Shown here in pieces: positions 16,826-25,305 of a DNA stretch of 64,000 nt. Source of the stretch: Clostridia bacterium (lineage in GTDB: Bacteria > Bacillota > Clostridia > Lachnospirales > Lachnospiraceae); contig CAJTAT010000004.1 in NCBI GenBank assembly GCA_910574475.1, forward strand, positions 186,001 through 250,000, read 5' to 3'. Under the pieces are notes generated by a model. It was not told where the DNA came from, did not search any database, and worked only from the letters and a program-made list of their open reading frames with translations. Position numbers and translations under genes: made by a program. The number at the start of each line of letters is the position of its first letter. Position 1 is the first letter of the stretch.

Positions 16826-17992
16826 ATGAGACAAAAAAGAAAATCAGGAAGTACTTCTGTCTATTCCAGAATGGGTCTGTTGTTTCTTCTTCTGTTGTTT
16901 GGATTTGGAGCCATGAATTTACTTTATGAGGATCGTACTTTTTCCGAAACGGAAAATAGAATGTTGGAACAGCGCCCCAAAGTACAGCTTTCCGGGATTT
17001 TTGACGGGAGATTTATGCGCAGTTTTGAAAATTACCTGACAGACCAGTTTGCTGGCCGGGACGCATGGATACAGGTGAGGACGGCGGCGGATCAAATGCT
17101 GGGAAAGAATGAATCAGATGGAGTTTATCTGGGGAGGAATGGACAGCTTTATGAGGCGCCTGCCCAAATGCAGGAACAGGTATGGAAAAACCTTGACGCT
17201 ATTCGGGAATTTTCTGGACACCATTTAGAGATGAATCGCTATCTGATGCTGGTTCCCGGGGCAGCCGGCATTACACCAGAGGAGCTTCCTCCTTTTGCCC
17301 CTGTAGAAGATCAGACGGCTCAATTGGATGAGATCCATACATATCTGGGAGAGACTATACAGAAGATTCCTGTGTGTGATACGTTAAAAGAGCGTGCAAA
17401 TGAATATATATATTACCGGACCGATCATCACTGGACAACTCTTGGGGCGTATTATGCTTTTGAAAAGGCACAGCAGGTAATGGGACTGGAAGGAGTGAAA
17501 GAGTCGCCAGAGGAATCCTTTTATGTGTTGACCCACTTTTTTGAGGGGACCCTATCTTCCAGAAGCGGATATCAAGCGGAGCCAGATACTATTTCTGTCT
17601 ACTGGCCAAAGGAAGAGGAAAGGTTGGTTGTAACCTATGTGGAAGAGCAACAAAAGTCAGCCACCCTATATGCATCTGAAAAGCTAAAGGGCAAGGATAA
17701 GTATGGTGTGTTCCTGAATGGGAATCACCCTCTGGTAAATATTAGGACTATGGCAGAGAGCAAGAGAAAGTTATTGCTGATCAAGGATTCTTATGCAAAC
17801 TGCTTTGTGCCGTTTCTTACTTCCCAGTTTCGGGAAATCGTGTTAGTGGATCCCCGATACTATTATGGAGAGCTGGAAGAACTGATTCAGGAAAAAGAAT
17901 TTACAGACGTATTGTTTCTTTACAATCTGAACACCTTTCTGGAGGATGATGTCCTGCATTTTGTGCTGGAGCAACCGCCTACAGAGGAGTGA
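16826..17992 (+). CDS. DHHW-family (AlgJ/AlgX-like) acyltransfer protein
   Basis: A 388-residue membrane-anchored protein with an N-terminal helix (about 17-34) and an SGNH-like extracytoplasmic domain. The DHHW motif is visible in YYRTDHHWTTLGAYYAF, near residue 195, and the nucleophile region appears as LLLIKDSYANCFVPF, near residue 312. It is the usual partner of MBOAT proteins in exopolysaccharide O-acetylation and lies 11 bp downstream of one. It overlaps the convergent DUF5721 gene by 14 bp. Confidence 0.85.
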   Translation: MRQKRKSGSTSVYSRMGLLFLLLLFGFGAMNLLYEDRTFSETENRMLEQRPKVQLSGIFDGRFMRSFENYLTDQFAGRDAWIQVRTAADQMLGKNESDGVYLGRNGQLYEAPAQMQEQVWKNLDAIREFSGHHLEMNRYLMLVPGAAGITPEELPPFAPVEDQTAQLDEIHTYLGETIQKIPVCDTLKERANEYIYYRTDHHWTTLGAYYAFEKAQQVMGLEGVKESPEESFYVLTHFFEGTLSSRSGYQAEPDTISVYWPKEEERLVVTYVEEQQKSATLYASEKLKGKDKYGVFLNGNHPLVNIRTMAESKRKLLLIKDSYANCFVPFLTSQFREIVLVDPRYYYGELEELIQEKEFTDVLFLYNLNTFLEDDVLHFVLEQPPTEE

Positions 17993-18482
17993 AGGCGATA
18001 TCCTGACGAAGGAGGAACTTTTGAACCATTTGATCCCAGGACTGCTCCAGGGATTTGTCCAGAGTAAACAGGCTTAAAGAGGTGCCGGTGGTGCAGTACA
18101 AGCTAGTGCTATCATAACGAAGATTCAGAACCAACCCGTTTACATCACTCAGGGAAAAGAGGCTGCTAGTCTGCTCTAACAGCTTTGCAGTATTTTCCTC
18201 AGAGAGCTGAAAGACAAAATGGAAGCCTAAGGGTGTATGTGTTCCTTTGATAAGCTCCAGACAGAAGGGGCGAAGCTCCTGCCAGCGGGAGAAGGAACGG
18301 CTGTCAATGCCCAGGTTTTCCTGTTCTTCCTTGGTATAAAAATCAGGGTGCAGGCGGCCGTCTATGTGAAAGGTGTTGTAGGTGGTGATTGTACATTCTA
18401 TGAGCAGGAAGGGGTCAAATATATGCTGGAGAAGCAGTTTGTTCATAAAGTCTTTGATGTCTTGAATTTGTAGTGATATCAT
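17979..18482 (-). CDS. DUF5721-family protein
   Basis: A 167-residue soluble protein; MISLQIQDIKDFMNKLLLQ and the FLLIECTITTYNTFHIDG segment are typical of the Lachnospiraceae family DUF5721. No catalytic motif is seen and the function is unknown. It is transcribed convergently to the DHHW gene and overlaps its last codons. Confidence 0.7.
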   Translation of the reverse strand: MISLQIQDIKDFMNKLLLQHIFDPFLLIECTITTYNTFHIDGRLHPDFYTKEEQENLGIDSRSFSRWQELRPFCLELIKGTHTPLGFHFVFQLSEENTAKLLEQTSSLFSLSDVNGLVLNLRYDSTSLYCTTGTSLSLFTLDKSLEQSWDQMVQKFLLRQDIAFTPL

Positions 18483-18581
18483 TGTGAAGGCAGACTCCTT
18501 TAGGTTTTAATAAAGTATACAATTATTTTTGGATGAGATCAATTGTAAATAGTAATAATTAAGGAAAGGAAGGAACAGAAA

Positions 18582-19874
18582 ATGACGACAATGGAACATG
18601 CAGAAAAATTACTTCAGCTTGTGGAAGAGGGAACCTCACCCTTTCATGTGACGGCCAGTGTGGAGCGTCAGCTGTGTAAGGCTGGATTTCAAAAGCTGAG
18701 TATGAAACGTGACTGGGGACTAGACAATGGACGAAAATATTATCTGAACTATAATGGTTCCAGCCTGGTAGCATTTACCATAGGAGAGAACTTTGTATAT
18801 GGCGATGAATTTCGGATCGCGGCAGCCCATTCGGATTTTCCAGGACTTCGGGTAAAGTCAAGACCAGAGATCACTCAGGACGGGTATCGGCAGCTCAATG
18901 TGGAGGTATACGGAGGAGCAATTTTAAATACCTGGCTGGATCGTCCCCTTTCTGTGTCTGGACGGGTGGCCTTAAGAAGCGATGACGCGTTCCACCCGAA
19001 GATGCGATATGTGGATTTCCGAAAACCCTTTTTGACCATTCCCAATCTGGCTATTCATATCAATCGAGATATGAATAAGGGAGTGGAGCTTAATAAGCAG
19101 AAGGATATGCTTCCGATTCTTGGATTGGACGGAGAGGAGAGTAAGGATTTCTTTCTGGAACATTTGGCAAGGCAGCTTGAAGTGGATAAGGAGAAAATCC
19201 TGGAATATGAATTAGGCTTGTACAACGCAGAGGCTGGAGATTTCCTGGGAATGTCAGAGGAATTTATCTCTTCTCCGCGGCTGGATAATCTGACTTCCGT
19301 CCAGGCAGTGACGACGGCTTTGATTGAGGGAACTCGCAAGCGAGGCATAAATGTGGCGGCTATTTTTGACCATGAGGAGATTGGCAGCAAGACAAAGCAG
19401 GGGGCAGGATCCATGCTTCTCTCTGCAGTGTTGGAGCGGATCCTTTTATCCTATGGACGGGGACGGGAGAAGTTTCTAGAAAGCTTTGCAGATAGTATGC
19501 TACTCTCTGTGGATGTGGGACATGCGCTCCATCCCAATAAAGTGGACAAAAATGATCCCACCAACAAAGATATTTTAGGAAAGGGGATCTGCATCAAAGA
19601 GGCAAGCACACAGGCTTATGCCACAGACAGCGAAGCTGTGGCAATTATGCAGCAAATATGTGAGGTAGAGAAGATTCCTTATCAGAAGTTTGTCAACAGA
19701 TCGGACGGAACCAGCGGAAGTACTTTGGGTTCGATTGCATCTTCCTTTCTTCCTGTAAAAACAGTAGATATAGGCGTTCCACTTCTGGCCATGCACTCCA
19801 GCAGAGAATTGATGGGGACACAAGATCAGGAGAGCTTGGTTCGCGCAGTGACAGCTTTTTATGGATGGGAGTAA
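18582..19874 (+). CDS. M18-family aminopeptidase
   Basis: A 430-residue cytosolic metallo-aminopeptidase of the M18 (aspartyl aminopeptidase) family. Motifs for the two-metal site include AAHSDFPGLRVK (His, near 82), FDHEEIGSKTKQGAGS (Glu pair, near 265) and VGHALHPN (near 310). Length fits the family (about 430). It has its own ribosome site (AAGGAAAGGAAGG). No neighbours share its function. Confidence 0.9.
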   Translation: MTTMEHAEKLLQLVEEGTSPFHVTASVERQLCKAGFQKLSMKRDWGLDNGRKYYLNYNGSSLVAFTIGENFVYGDEFRIAAAHSDFPGLRVKSRPEITQDGYRQLNVEVYGGAILNTWLDRPLSVSGRVALRSDDAFHPKMRYVDFRKPFLTIPNLAIHINRDMNKGVELNKQKDMLPILGLDGEESKDFFLEHLARQLEVDKEKILEYELGLYNAEAGDFLGMSEEFISSPRLDNLTSVQAVTTALIEGTRKRGINVAAIFDHEEIGSKTKQGAGSMLLSAVLERILLSYGRGREKFLESFADSMLLSVDVGHALHPNKVDKNDPTNKDILGKGICIKEASTQAYATDSEAVAIMQQICEVEKIPYQKFVNRSDGTSGSTLGSIASSFLPVKTVDIGVPLLAMHSSRELMGTQDQESLVRAVTAFYGWE

Positions 19875-19925
19875 TCAGGGCTTAAAAATATTTCAGAAAA
19901 GCCTTGCAAACCGTTGCATAGTATG

Positions 19926-19966
19926 CTACCATCTAAAGTAGTATTGAAAACTACATTTAATGGTAG
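19926..19966. promoter_or_regulatory. Two-tier inverted repeat upstream of degV
   Basis: CTACCAT (19926) pairs with ATGGTAG (19960), and inside it GTAGT (19938) pairs with ACTAC (19950) around ATTGAAA. The spacing is symmetric on both sides (5 bases each), as in a dyad operator or leader hairpin. It lies 21 bp before the DegV start codon. Confidence 0.45.
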
Positions 19967-19987
19967 TTGAAGCAACGGGAGGGAATC

Positions 19988-20827
19988 ATGAGCTACAAAA
20001 TTATTGTGGATAGCTGCGGCGAACTGCCGGAGAGTTATAAAAAGGATAAACATTTTGAGAGTGTGCCATTGGAATTGAATATAGATGGCTATCATATTAT
20101 AGATGATGAGACATTTGACCAGGCAGATTTTCTTAAGAGAGTGGAAAAAAGTCCTAATTGTCCAAAGTCTTCCTGCCCGTCTCCCCAACGTTATATGGAG
20201 GCCTATACTTGTGAGGCAGAGAATGTATATGTGGTTACTCTTTCGGCAGAATTGAGTGGATCCTACAATAGCGCAATGCTTGGGAAAAAGCTTTATCAGG
20301 AAGAGATGGGAGAGAAAAACATTTATGTATTTAATTCCTGTTCTGCTTCTATAGGAGAGACATTAATTGCGCTGAAGATAGAAGAGATGGAAAAAGCAGG
20401 ATTTCCGTTTCAGGATGTAGTTGAGAAGGTGGAGGCATATATCAAAGAGCAAAACACATATTTTGTACTGGAGTCTTTGGAAGCGCTTCGCAAAAATGGT
20501 CGTCTCAGCAATCTTAAGGCATTTGTAGCGAATGCCTTGAATATTAAGCCTGTGATGGGCGCTACTCCTATAGGTACTATCTGTCAGCTTGATCAGGCTA
20601 GAGGAATCGATCGTGCTCTGAGAAAAATGGTGGATTACACAGTGAAGGGAATAAAGAATCCTTCCGAGAAAATTCTCGCTATTTCCCATTGCAACTGCCT
20701 GGAGCGTGCAAAGATGGTAAGGGATGAAGTGAAAAAGAAGGTTCAGGTGAAAGACATTCTGATACTGGACACGGCGGGTATCAGCAGCCTTTATGCAAGT
20801 GATGGCGGAGTGATACTGGTAGTTTAA
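19988..20827 (+). CDS. DegV-family fatty-acid-binding protein (FakB-like)
   Basis: A 279-residue DegV protein. Such proteins bind a fatty acid and present it to the kinase FakA for phosphorylation. Visible family blocks are KIIVDSCGELPE (residues 4-15), LSAELSGSYNSA (near 86), and LRKNGRLSNLKA (near 167). ATG 19988 is preceded by GGGAGGG. Upstream in-frame codons back to 19967 lie within the inverted-repeat leader and are unlikely to be translated. A second DegV gene lies at 34788, and FakA is not in the window. Confidence 0.88.
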   Translation: MSYKIIVDSCGELPESYKKDKHFESVPLELNIDGYHIIDDETFDQADFLKRVEKSPNCPKSSCPSPQRYMEAYTCEAENVYVVTLSAELSGSYNSAMLGKKLYQEEMGEKNIYVFNSCSASIGETLIALKIEEMEKAGFPFQDVVEKVEAYIKEQNTYFVLESLEALRKNGRLSNLKAFVANALNIKPVMGATPIGTICQLDQARGIDRALRKMVDYTVKGIKNPSEKILAISHCNCLERAKMVRDEVKKKVQVKDILILDTAGISSLYASDGGVILVV

Positions 20828-20851
20828 GAGAAAAACTTCATATATTATGAT

Positions 20852-20885
20852 AAATAGGGAACTGTCGCTGGGCAGTTCCCTATTT
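20852..20885 (+). terminator. Terminator after degV
   Basis: A 13-bp stem AAATAGGGAACTG/CAGTTCCCTATTT with loop TCGCTGGG, 24 bp after the stop. Confidence 0.85.
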
Positions 20886-20991
20886 GTCCATAAATAATGG
20901 TAGCTCTCAATAAATTCATTAGCTGGTACAAAAATATAAAAATTTCATGGCTTTTTCATAAATCTGTGATATAATGAGCGTTAGTGAGGAA

Positions 20992-21059
20992 AGTATGCTT
21001 GCACATTCGACGAGCGGCGAATGACGATCATGAATCGTAGATTCATGATTTCATATACT
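20992..21059 (+). ncRNA. Possible structured leader RNA before small membrane protein
   Basis: Downstream of an extended -10 (TGATATAAT, 20967-20975), the leader can fold as a three-way junction. AGTAT (20992-20996) pairs with ATACT (21055-21059), closing ATTCG/CGAAT (21005/21018) and a perfect 9-bp TCATGAATC/GATTCATGA hairpin with loop GTA (21028-21048). A direct repeat TGCCGGA follows (near 21069 and 21083). No known riboswitch class is recognised. It could equally be a dispersed palindromic repeat. Confidence 0.35.
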
Positions 21060-21127
21060 CAAATATTATGCCGGAACCAAACTGCCGGACATAGATAAAA
21101 ATCAGAAAATAGAGAGGATATCACAGA

Positions 21128-21373
21128 ATGAGTCAGGAAAAAGTAAACCGCTATAAAGAGGAGAAGGCGAACCGTAAGGAGATATTGGCGAAGGAAAAAA
21201 AGAAACAGATGCTTATGAAAGTCTGCGCAGGGGTGATTGCATTGGCACTGGTGTGCTGGATTGGGTATTCTGTATATGATACAGTCACCAGGCCAGATAC
21301 ATCTACTGTAGAGATTGATTCTACAGCCTTAGATGAGTATCTTTCTACAGTTGGGGCAGAGGTGCAGGAGTAA
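21128..21373 (+). CDS. Small single-pass membrane protein, unknown function
   Basis: An 81-residue protein with a lysine-rich cytoplasmic N-terminus (residues 1-27), one membrane helix (about 29-48) and an extracytoplasmic acidic tail. Not recognised. The layout is like small membrane scaffolds or SecE-like proteins, but no motif supports either. A leader of about 150 bases with palindromes precedes it. Ribosome site AGAGAGGA. Confidence 0.65.
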   Translation: MSQEKVNRYKEEKANRKEILAKEKKKQMLMKVCAGVIALALVCWIGYSVYDTVTRPDTSTVEIDSTALDEYLSTVGAEVQE

Positions 21374-21428
21374 TTAATATATAATAGAAAAAATTATATA
21401 ATTATAATAAGAATGGAGGAATCCTAAT

Positions 21429-22271
21429 ATGTCACTTACCACCTTAAAAGAGGTTCTCGCATATGCTGAGACAAAAAAGGCCGCTATACCAGCCTTCAAC
21501 ATTGACAACATGGAAATTGTTCAAAGTATCTTCAAGGCCGCTGAGGAGGAACAATATCCCTTAATTCTGGCTGTTGGGCAGGCTGCCATTAAAGATGGAC
21601 GTATGGCTCTGCTAGCTGCATCCGCTCGCACTTTTGCTGAAAAGTCTTCTTTCCCAGTTGTTCTTCATCTGGATCATGGTCAAAGCTTAGAGCAGGTTCG
21701 TATGGCTTTGGATTGTGGCTTCACCTCCGTTATGATTGATGGATCTAAGCTGCCTTTTGAGGAAAATATTCGGATCTCAGAGGAAACCTTGAAACTGGCT
21801 AGAGCTGCAGGTGCTAGTGTAGAAGCGGAGCTGGGCTGTATTCTGGGTACAGAGGATGACATCAGCCATGATGACAACAAACCTTTTCTGGTACGCACAG
21901 AAGATGTAAAGGCTTTCAACGAAGCCATAACGGTAGACGCTCTTGCTGTAGGTATTGGAAATGCTCATGGTATCTACAAAGGACTCCCTAACCTGGACTT
22001 TGAACGTCTGGCTGAAGTAAATGATATCTCAGTAGTTCCTTTGGTACTTCATGGTGGTTCCGGTATTCCTGCAGATATGATTCAGAGAGCTATATCGCTT
22101 GGAATTCGCAAAATTAATGTAGCTACTGAGGTACGTTTAGCCTATGTGAAGGGAATCACGACTGCTATTAGTACCGGAGATTTCTATCCTATAGCCAATG
22201 CCGGAAAGGCAGAGGTCTATAATTTGGTAAAAGGAAAGATCCAGCTGTTTAAGAATGGCATGGTAGATTGA
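21429..22271 (+). CDS. Class II ketose-bisphosphate aldolase (GatY/KbaY/FbaA-like)
   Basis: A 280-residue zinc aldolase that cleaves a ketose bisphosphate to dihydroxyacetone phosphate and an aldehyde. Visible are AAIPAFNIDNMEI (near 18), HLDHG (catalytic Asp and zinc His, near 80), EAELGCILGTEDD (Glu, near 137), NAHGIYKG (zinc His, near 177) and LHGGSGIP (near 207). Length suits the tagatose/fructose class II family. GC-rich third codon choices (Leu CTG, Ala GCT/GCC) differ little from neighbours. Substrate is undetermined; glycolytic fructose 1,6-bisphosphate is the default guess. Confidence 0.85.
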   Translation: MSLTTLKEVLAYAETKKAAIPAFNIDNMEIVQSIFKAAEEEQYPLILAVGQAAIKDGRMALLAASARTFAEKSSFPVVLHLDHGQSLEQVRMALDCGFTSVMIDGSKLPFEENIRISEETLKLARAAGASVEAELGCILGTEDDISHDDNKPFLVRTEDVKAFNEAITVDALAVGIGNAHGIYKGLPNLDFERLAEVNDISVVPLVLHGGSGIPADMIQRAISLGIRKINVATEVRLAYVKGITTAISTGDFYPIANAGKAEVYNLVKGKIQLFKNGMVD

Positions 22272-22280
22272 TTTATTCTT

Positions 22281-22337
22281 TAGATAACAAAAAAGCGGTA
22301 TCGGAAGTCATATCCGAAGCCGCTTTCTTGTTATCTA
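22281..22337. terminator. Bidirectional terminator between aldolase and cupin gene
   Basis: A long imperfect stem: TAGATAACAA/TTGTTATCTA outside, AAAGCGG/CCGCTTT inside, then TCGGA/TCCGA at the apex around a five-base loop plus TA. It serves the aldolase and the convergent cupin operon. Confidence 0.85.
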
Positions 22338-22354
22338 AAATTCTTTACTCCCAA

Positions 22355-22741
22355 TTACTTCTCGCTCTGAATCTCTTCCGGGCGAATATTGGTCACTTGC
22401 CCATAGATACATAAGGCATCTAAAAAGCCTCCCTCATCATACCCAAACACGTGCCATTCTAATTCTGGAAAATGCATCAGGTCGCCTTTTTCCAGTCTTA
22501 CAGTATGCTCTAGACTGTCTGGACCAGAGCCATATTTTACATAAGCATCCTTGCAATCCAGAACTACTACGGTCTCCTCTGCATGATTATGTGGCGCCAT
22601 AGGACCACTCTCTGCGGAGTAAGTACAGTAGCTTACAGTCATTTTTTCGCTGGATACCGCACTGTTACGTCCTACTGCATTCTGCACTACACGGCCAGGT
22701 AAGCGATTCTCACCAATTTCTGTTCTTCTCTTAAAATCCAT
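22355..22741 (-). CDS. Cupin-domain protein
   Basis: A 128-residue single-domain cupin. The metal-binding motif is visible as PHNHAEETVVVLD (His-x-His-x4-Glu-like) and the second motif as GDLMHFPELEWHVFG. ATG 22741 is chosen because TGGAGGAAC precedes it by 7 bases, rather than the longer upstream frame that runs inside the HIT gene. It overlaps the HIT gene by 11 bp as last gene of the TctCBA operon. It may be an isomerase or sensor for the transported acid, but nothing proves this. Confidence 0.75.
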   Translation of the reverse strand: MDFKRRTEIGENRLPGRVVQNAVGRNSAVSSEKMTVSYCTYSAESGPMAPHNHAEETVVVLDCKDAYVKYGSGPDSLEHTVRLEKGDLMHFPELEWHVFGYDEGGFLDALCIYGQVTNIRPEEIQSEK

Positions 22742-23174
22742 ATGATAGTTCCTCCAGTTTCTTACGAATTTTTTGGATCTCCTCAGCCTCCTTTTCATCT
22801 GTCAGATACTTTTGAGGTTCTGGCATCATCTGGAAGATTCCTCCCCAATCTGTTCCTCCTTGGTACTTAGGCACTAGATGAATATGCAGATGAGGACATA
22901 GATCTCCTAAAACTAAATAATTAATTTTGTCTGGATGATACAGCTCTGTCAATACACGGGCAGCATATGCCACATCTGCAAAGAATGTAGCATGTTCCTC
23001 TGGCGTCAAATCTGTCAGTTTCTGTATATGCTTATGATATACCAAAACACATCTTCCAGGATAAGACTGCTCCCGATAAAAGTGCAGTGTAGAAACCTTA
23101 AGATCCGCAATCCTAGTCATCAGCTTCAGCCGACGTTCATCGTCTGCCTGACAATACATACAAACTTCAGCCAT
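22731..23174 (-). CDS. HIT-family hydrolase
   Basis: A 147-residue histidine-triad protein that hydrolyses nucleotide-linked substrates. The triad is visible as HLHIHLVPK near residue 97, and two N-terminal cysteines in MAEVCMYC suggest a zinc site. It lies 16 bp after the TctA permease gene in the same direction and overlaps the cupin gene, so it is cotranscribed with the transporter. Confidence 0.85.
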   Translation of the reverse strand: MAEVCMYCQADDERRLKLMTRIADLKVSTLHFYREQSYPGRCVLVYHKHIQKLTDLTPEEHATFFADVAYAARVLTELYHPDKINYLVLGDLCPHLHIHLVPKYQGGTDWGGIFQMMPEPQKYLTDEKEAEEIQKIRKKLEELSYGF

Positions 23175-23189
23175 AAAACTCCTTCCTTA

Positions 23190-24704
23190 TTAAGCCCCTG
23201 TATTTTGAGCCTTCCCTTCTTTACGCTTCTTCATCATAGCACTTATTGCCGGCGATGCCAAAGAAATAATTCCCAGAATTACAAAGGCAATTGCAATGGG
23301 ATGATCCCACACAGACTCTGTCCCAGACAGGATATCCAAGCCTCGGCGGGCATTCTTCTCTGCCAATGTTCCCAGAACCAACCCCAGGATAACAGGCGGC
23401 ATGGAAAACTCCAGCTTAATTAAGAAATAACCAATTACACCCATAATCAGCATCAGGAATACTTCTTCCAAATAACGATTCAGGGCAAAGGTTCCTGTGA
23501 TACAGAAAGTCACAATAACCGGCACCAGATACTTGTTCGGAATGTTAATTACTTTTCCAAATATACGAATCATCAGGAATCCAAAAATTCCCATCAACAC
23601 ATTTGCCACAAATAGACCAATAAAAATGGTATAAGCCTGTTCTGGGCTCTCTACAAACAACAATGGGCCACTTACGATTCCCATCATCGTCAATGCACCT
23701 AACATAACGGCTGTACCTGCGTCTCCTGGTATACCAAGCGCCAACAGGGGGACGAACGCTCCTCCTGCAATCGCATTATTCGCCGCCTCAGATCCTGCAA
23801 TTCCTTCCGGCGCACCATGACCAAACTCTTCTTTATGCTTAGACCATCGTTTTGCCTCATTGTAGCCTACCCAGGAAGCAATATCTCCACCAGTTCCTGG
23901 CACAGCTCCGATAAAGGTTCCCAGAACTGCAGAACGAAAAACGGTCGATCCAATTCGCTTCAAATCTTCTTTCATAGGAAATACACGCTCAATTACAACC
24001 TTCTCTGTGAATGGCTTTTCATTATACTTTTCCTCAATGGTCTTCAATGCCTGTGCAAAAGCAAAAACGCCAATCAAGATAGGAACCATAGCCAGTCCAC
24101 CTCTCATAAAGGAACTGCCAAAGGTAAAACGAGCTGTACCCGTAAAATTATCTACTCCCACAGTAGCAAACAGAAGCCCCAGGATACCCCCCATCAGTCC
24201 TTTCACAATGGATTTTCCAGAAACGCCAGTAATAATACTGATTCCAAAAAAAGCCAAAGCAAAATATTCCGGGGAAGTGAAGTTCAAAGCCACCTTCGCC
24301 AGCGCCGTAGCACCAAATACCAATACTACACAGCTAAACAATCCACCACACAGAGAAGAAAAAGTGGAAATCGCCAACGCACGTCCCGGTTGCCGTTTAA
24401 TAACCGCCATAGGATAAGCATCCATACAGGTGGCGGCAGAGGCCGCTGTACCTGGCGTATTCATCAGTGTAGCTGAGATAGAACCTCCATAAATGGAACC
24501 ACAAAAGATTCCCAGCAACATCATAATGCTAGCATAGCCCTTCAGCTGAAAGGTAAAAGGTAACATAATTGACAATCCCATAACGGAAGACATGCCTGGC
24601 ATAGCTCCAATAAAGATACCCAGAATCGTACCGCCGCAGATTACCAACACATTATAAGGAGTAAATACTGCTGAAAACGCCATCATCAAAGCATCTACAT
24701 TCAT
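23190..24704 (-). CDS. tctA: TctA: large permease of a tripartite tricarboxylate transporter
   Basis: A 504-residue polytopic membrane protein with about 12 helices. The TctA signature is visible in the first 60 residues (GTILGIFIGAMPGMSSVMG) and its internal counterpart near residue 255 (GTFIGAVPGTGGDIASWVGY), the two glycine/proline-rich repeats of the family. With TctB and TctC it imports a carboxylate using the ion gradient. Lies 20 bp downstream of tctB. Confidence 0.95.
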   Translation of the reverse strand: MNVDALMMAFSAVFTPYNVLVICGGTILGIFIGAMPGMSSVMGLSIMLPFTFQLKGYASIMMLLGIFCGSIYGGSISATLMNTPGTAASAATCMDAYPMAVIKRQPGRALAISTFSSLCGGLFSCVVLVFGATALAKVALNFTSPEYFALAFFGISIITGVSGKSIVKGLMGGILGLLFATVGVDNFTGTARFTFGSSFMRGGLAMVPILIGVFAFAQALKTIEEKYNEKPFTEKVVIERVFPMKEDLKRIGSTVFRSAVLGTFIGAVPGTGGDIASWVGYNEAKRWSKHKEEFGHGAPEGIAGSEAANNAIAGGAFVPLLALGIPGDAGTAVMLGALTMMGIVSGPLLFVESPEQAYTIFIGLFVANVLMGIFGFLMIRIFGKVINIPNKYLVPVIVTFCITGTFALNRYLEEVFLMLIMGVIGYFLIKLEFSMPPVILGLVLGTLAEKNARRGLDILSGTESVWDHPIAIAFVILGIISLASPAISAMMKKRKEGKAQNTGA

Positions 24705-24724
24705 GATCTATATTCCTCCTTTCT

Positions 24725-25183
24725 TTATGCCCAAAACGGTCCGGGAAGAGTTAGCTTCATAATAATTCCAAAGAATACATACACAAAAGCAACAAGTCCC
24801 ACAGGCAATGCAATCAACATCACACGGCTGCGACATCCCATCAGCCATTCAATCGCTGGAATGAGAAGCAACAGAGCTATCAGCATACCCAAAATCTTCA
24901 TCACGATCACAAATCCAATGGTAAATCCAAACATCATATATACCTTCTTCATTCCTGGACCCTTCCAGTCAATGGAGAAGTTCTCCATCTCTGGATCGTG
25001 ACTAAAAATCGTCTCTATAATCAGTACAACAGACAGAACAATCAACGCGATAGCCAAAAATCGCGGCCATACGGCTGGGTTCTTCTGAGCACTCTGCCCA
25101 ATCTCGTAAGTGCCAGTTTCAAATAAGATGTAACCGCTCAGTACCATCATGAGCACCGACACAATGTAGTTATATTTTTTCAT
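24725..25183 (-). CDS. tctB: TctB: small membrane subunit of tripartite transporter
   Basis: A 152-residue protein with four predicted membrane helices (about 7-24, 40-57, 80-112, 120-145), the expected topology and size of TctB. No catalytic motif is expected. It follows tctC after a 122-bp gap containing a strong hairpin, and precedes tctA by 20 bp. Confidence 0.85.
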   Translation of the reverse strand: MKKYNYIVSVLMMVLSGYILFETGTYEIGQSAQKNPAVWPRFLAIALIVLSVVLIIETIFSHDPEMENFSIDWKGPGMKKVYMMFGFTIGFVIVMKILGMLIALLLLIPAIEWLMGCRSRVMLIALPVGLVAFVYVFFGIIMKLTLPGPFWA

Positions 25184-25210
25184 GCAAGTTTAAACCTCCA
25201 GTAATACCTA

Positions 25211-25253
25211 AATCAGCCGGGCATCGAGGTATTGCCACGATGCCCGGCTGATT
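25211..25253 (-). promoter_or_regulatory. Strong intercistronic hairpin between tctC and tctB
   Basis: A perfect 16-bp GC-rich stem (25211-25226 with 25238-25253) with an 11-base loop and no following U-run. This suits an mRNA stabiliser or partial attenuator that keeps the binding protein in excess over the membrane subunits. Confidence 0.75.
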
Positions 25254-25305
25254 CTCCTCAACATTACGTGCATAAGCACCGTATCTGTTAGATTCGTCCG
25301 ATTAT

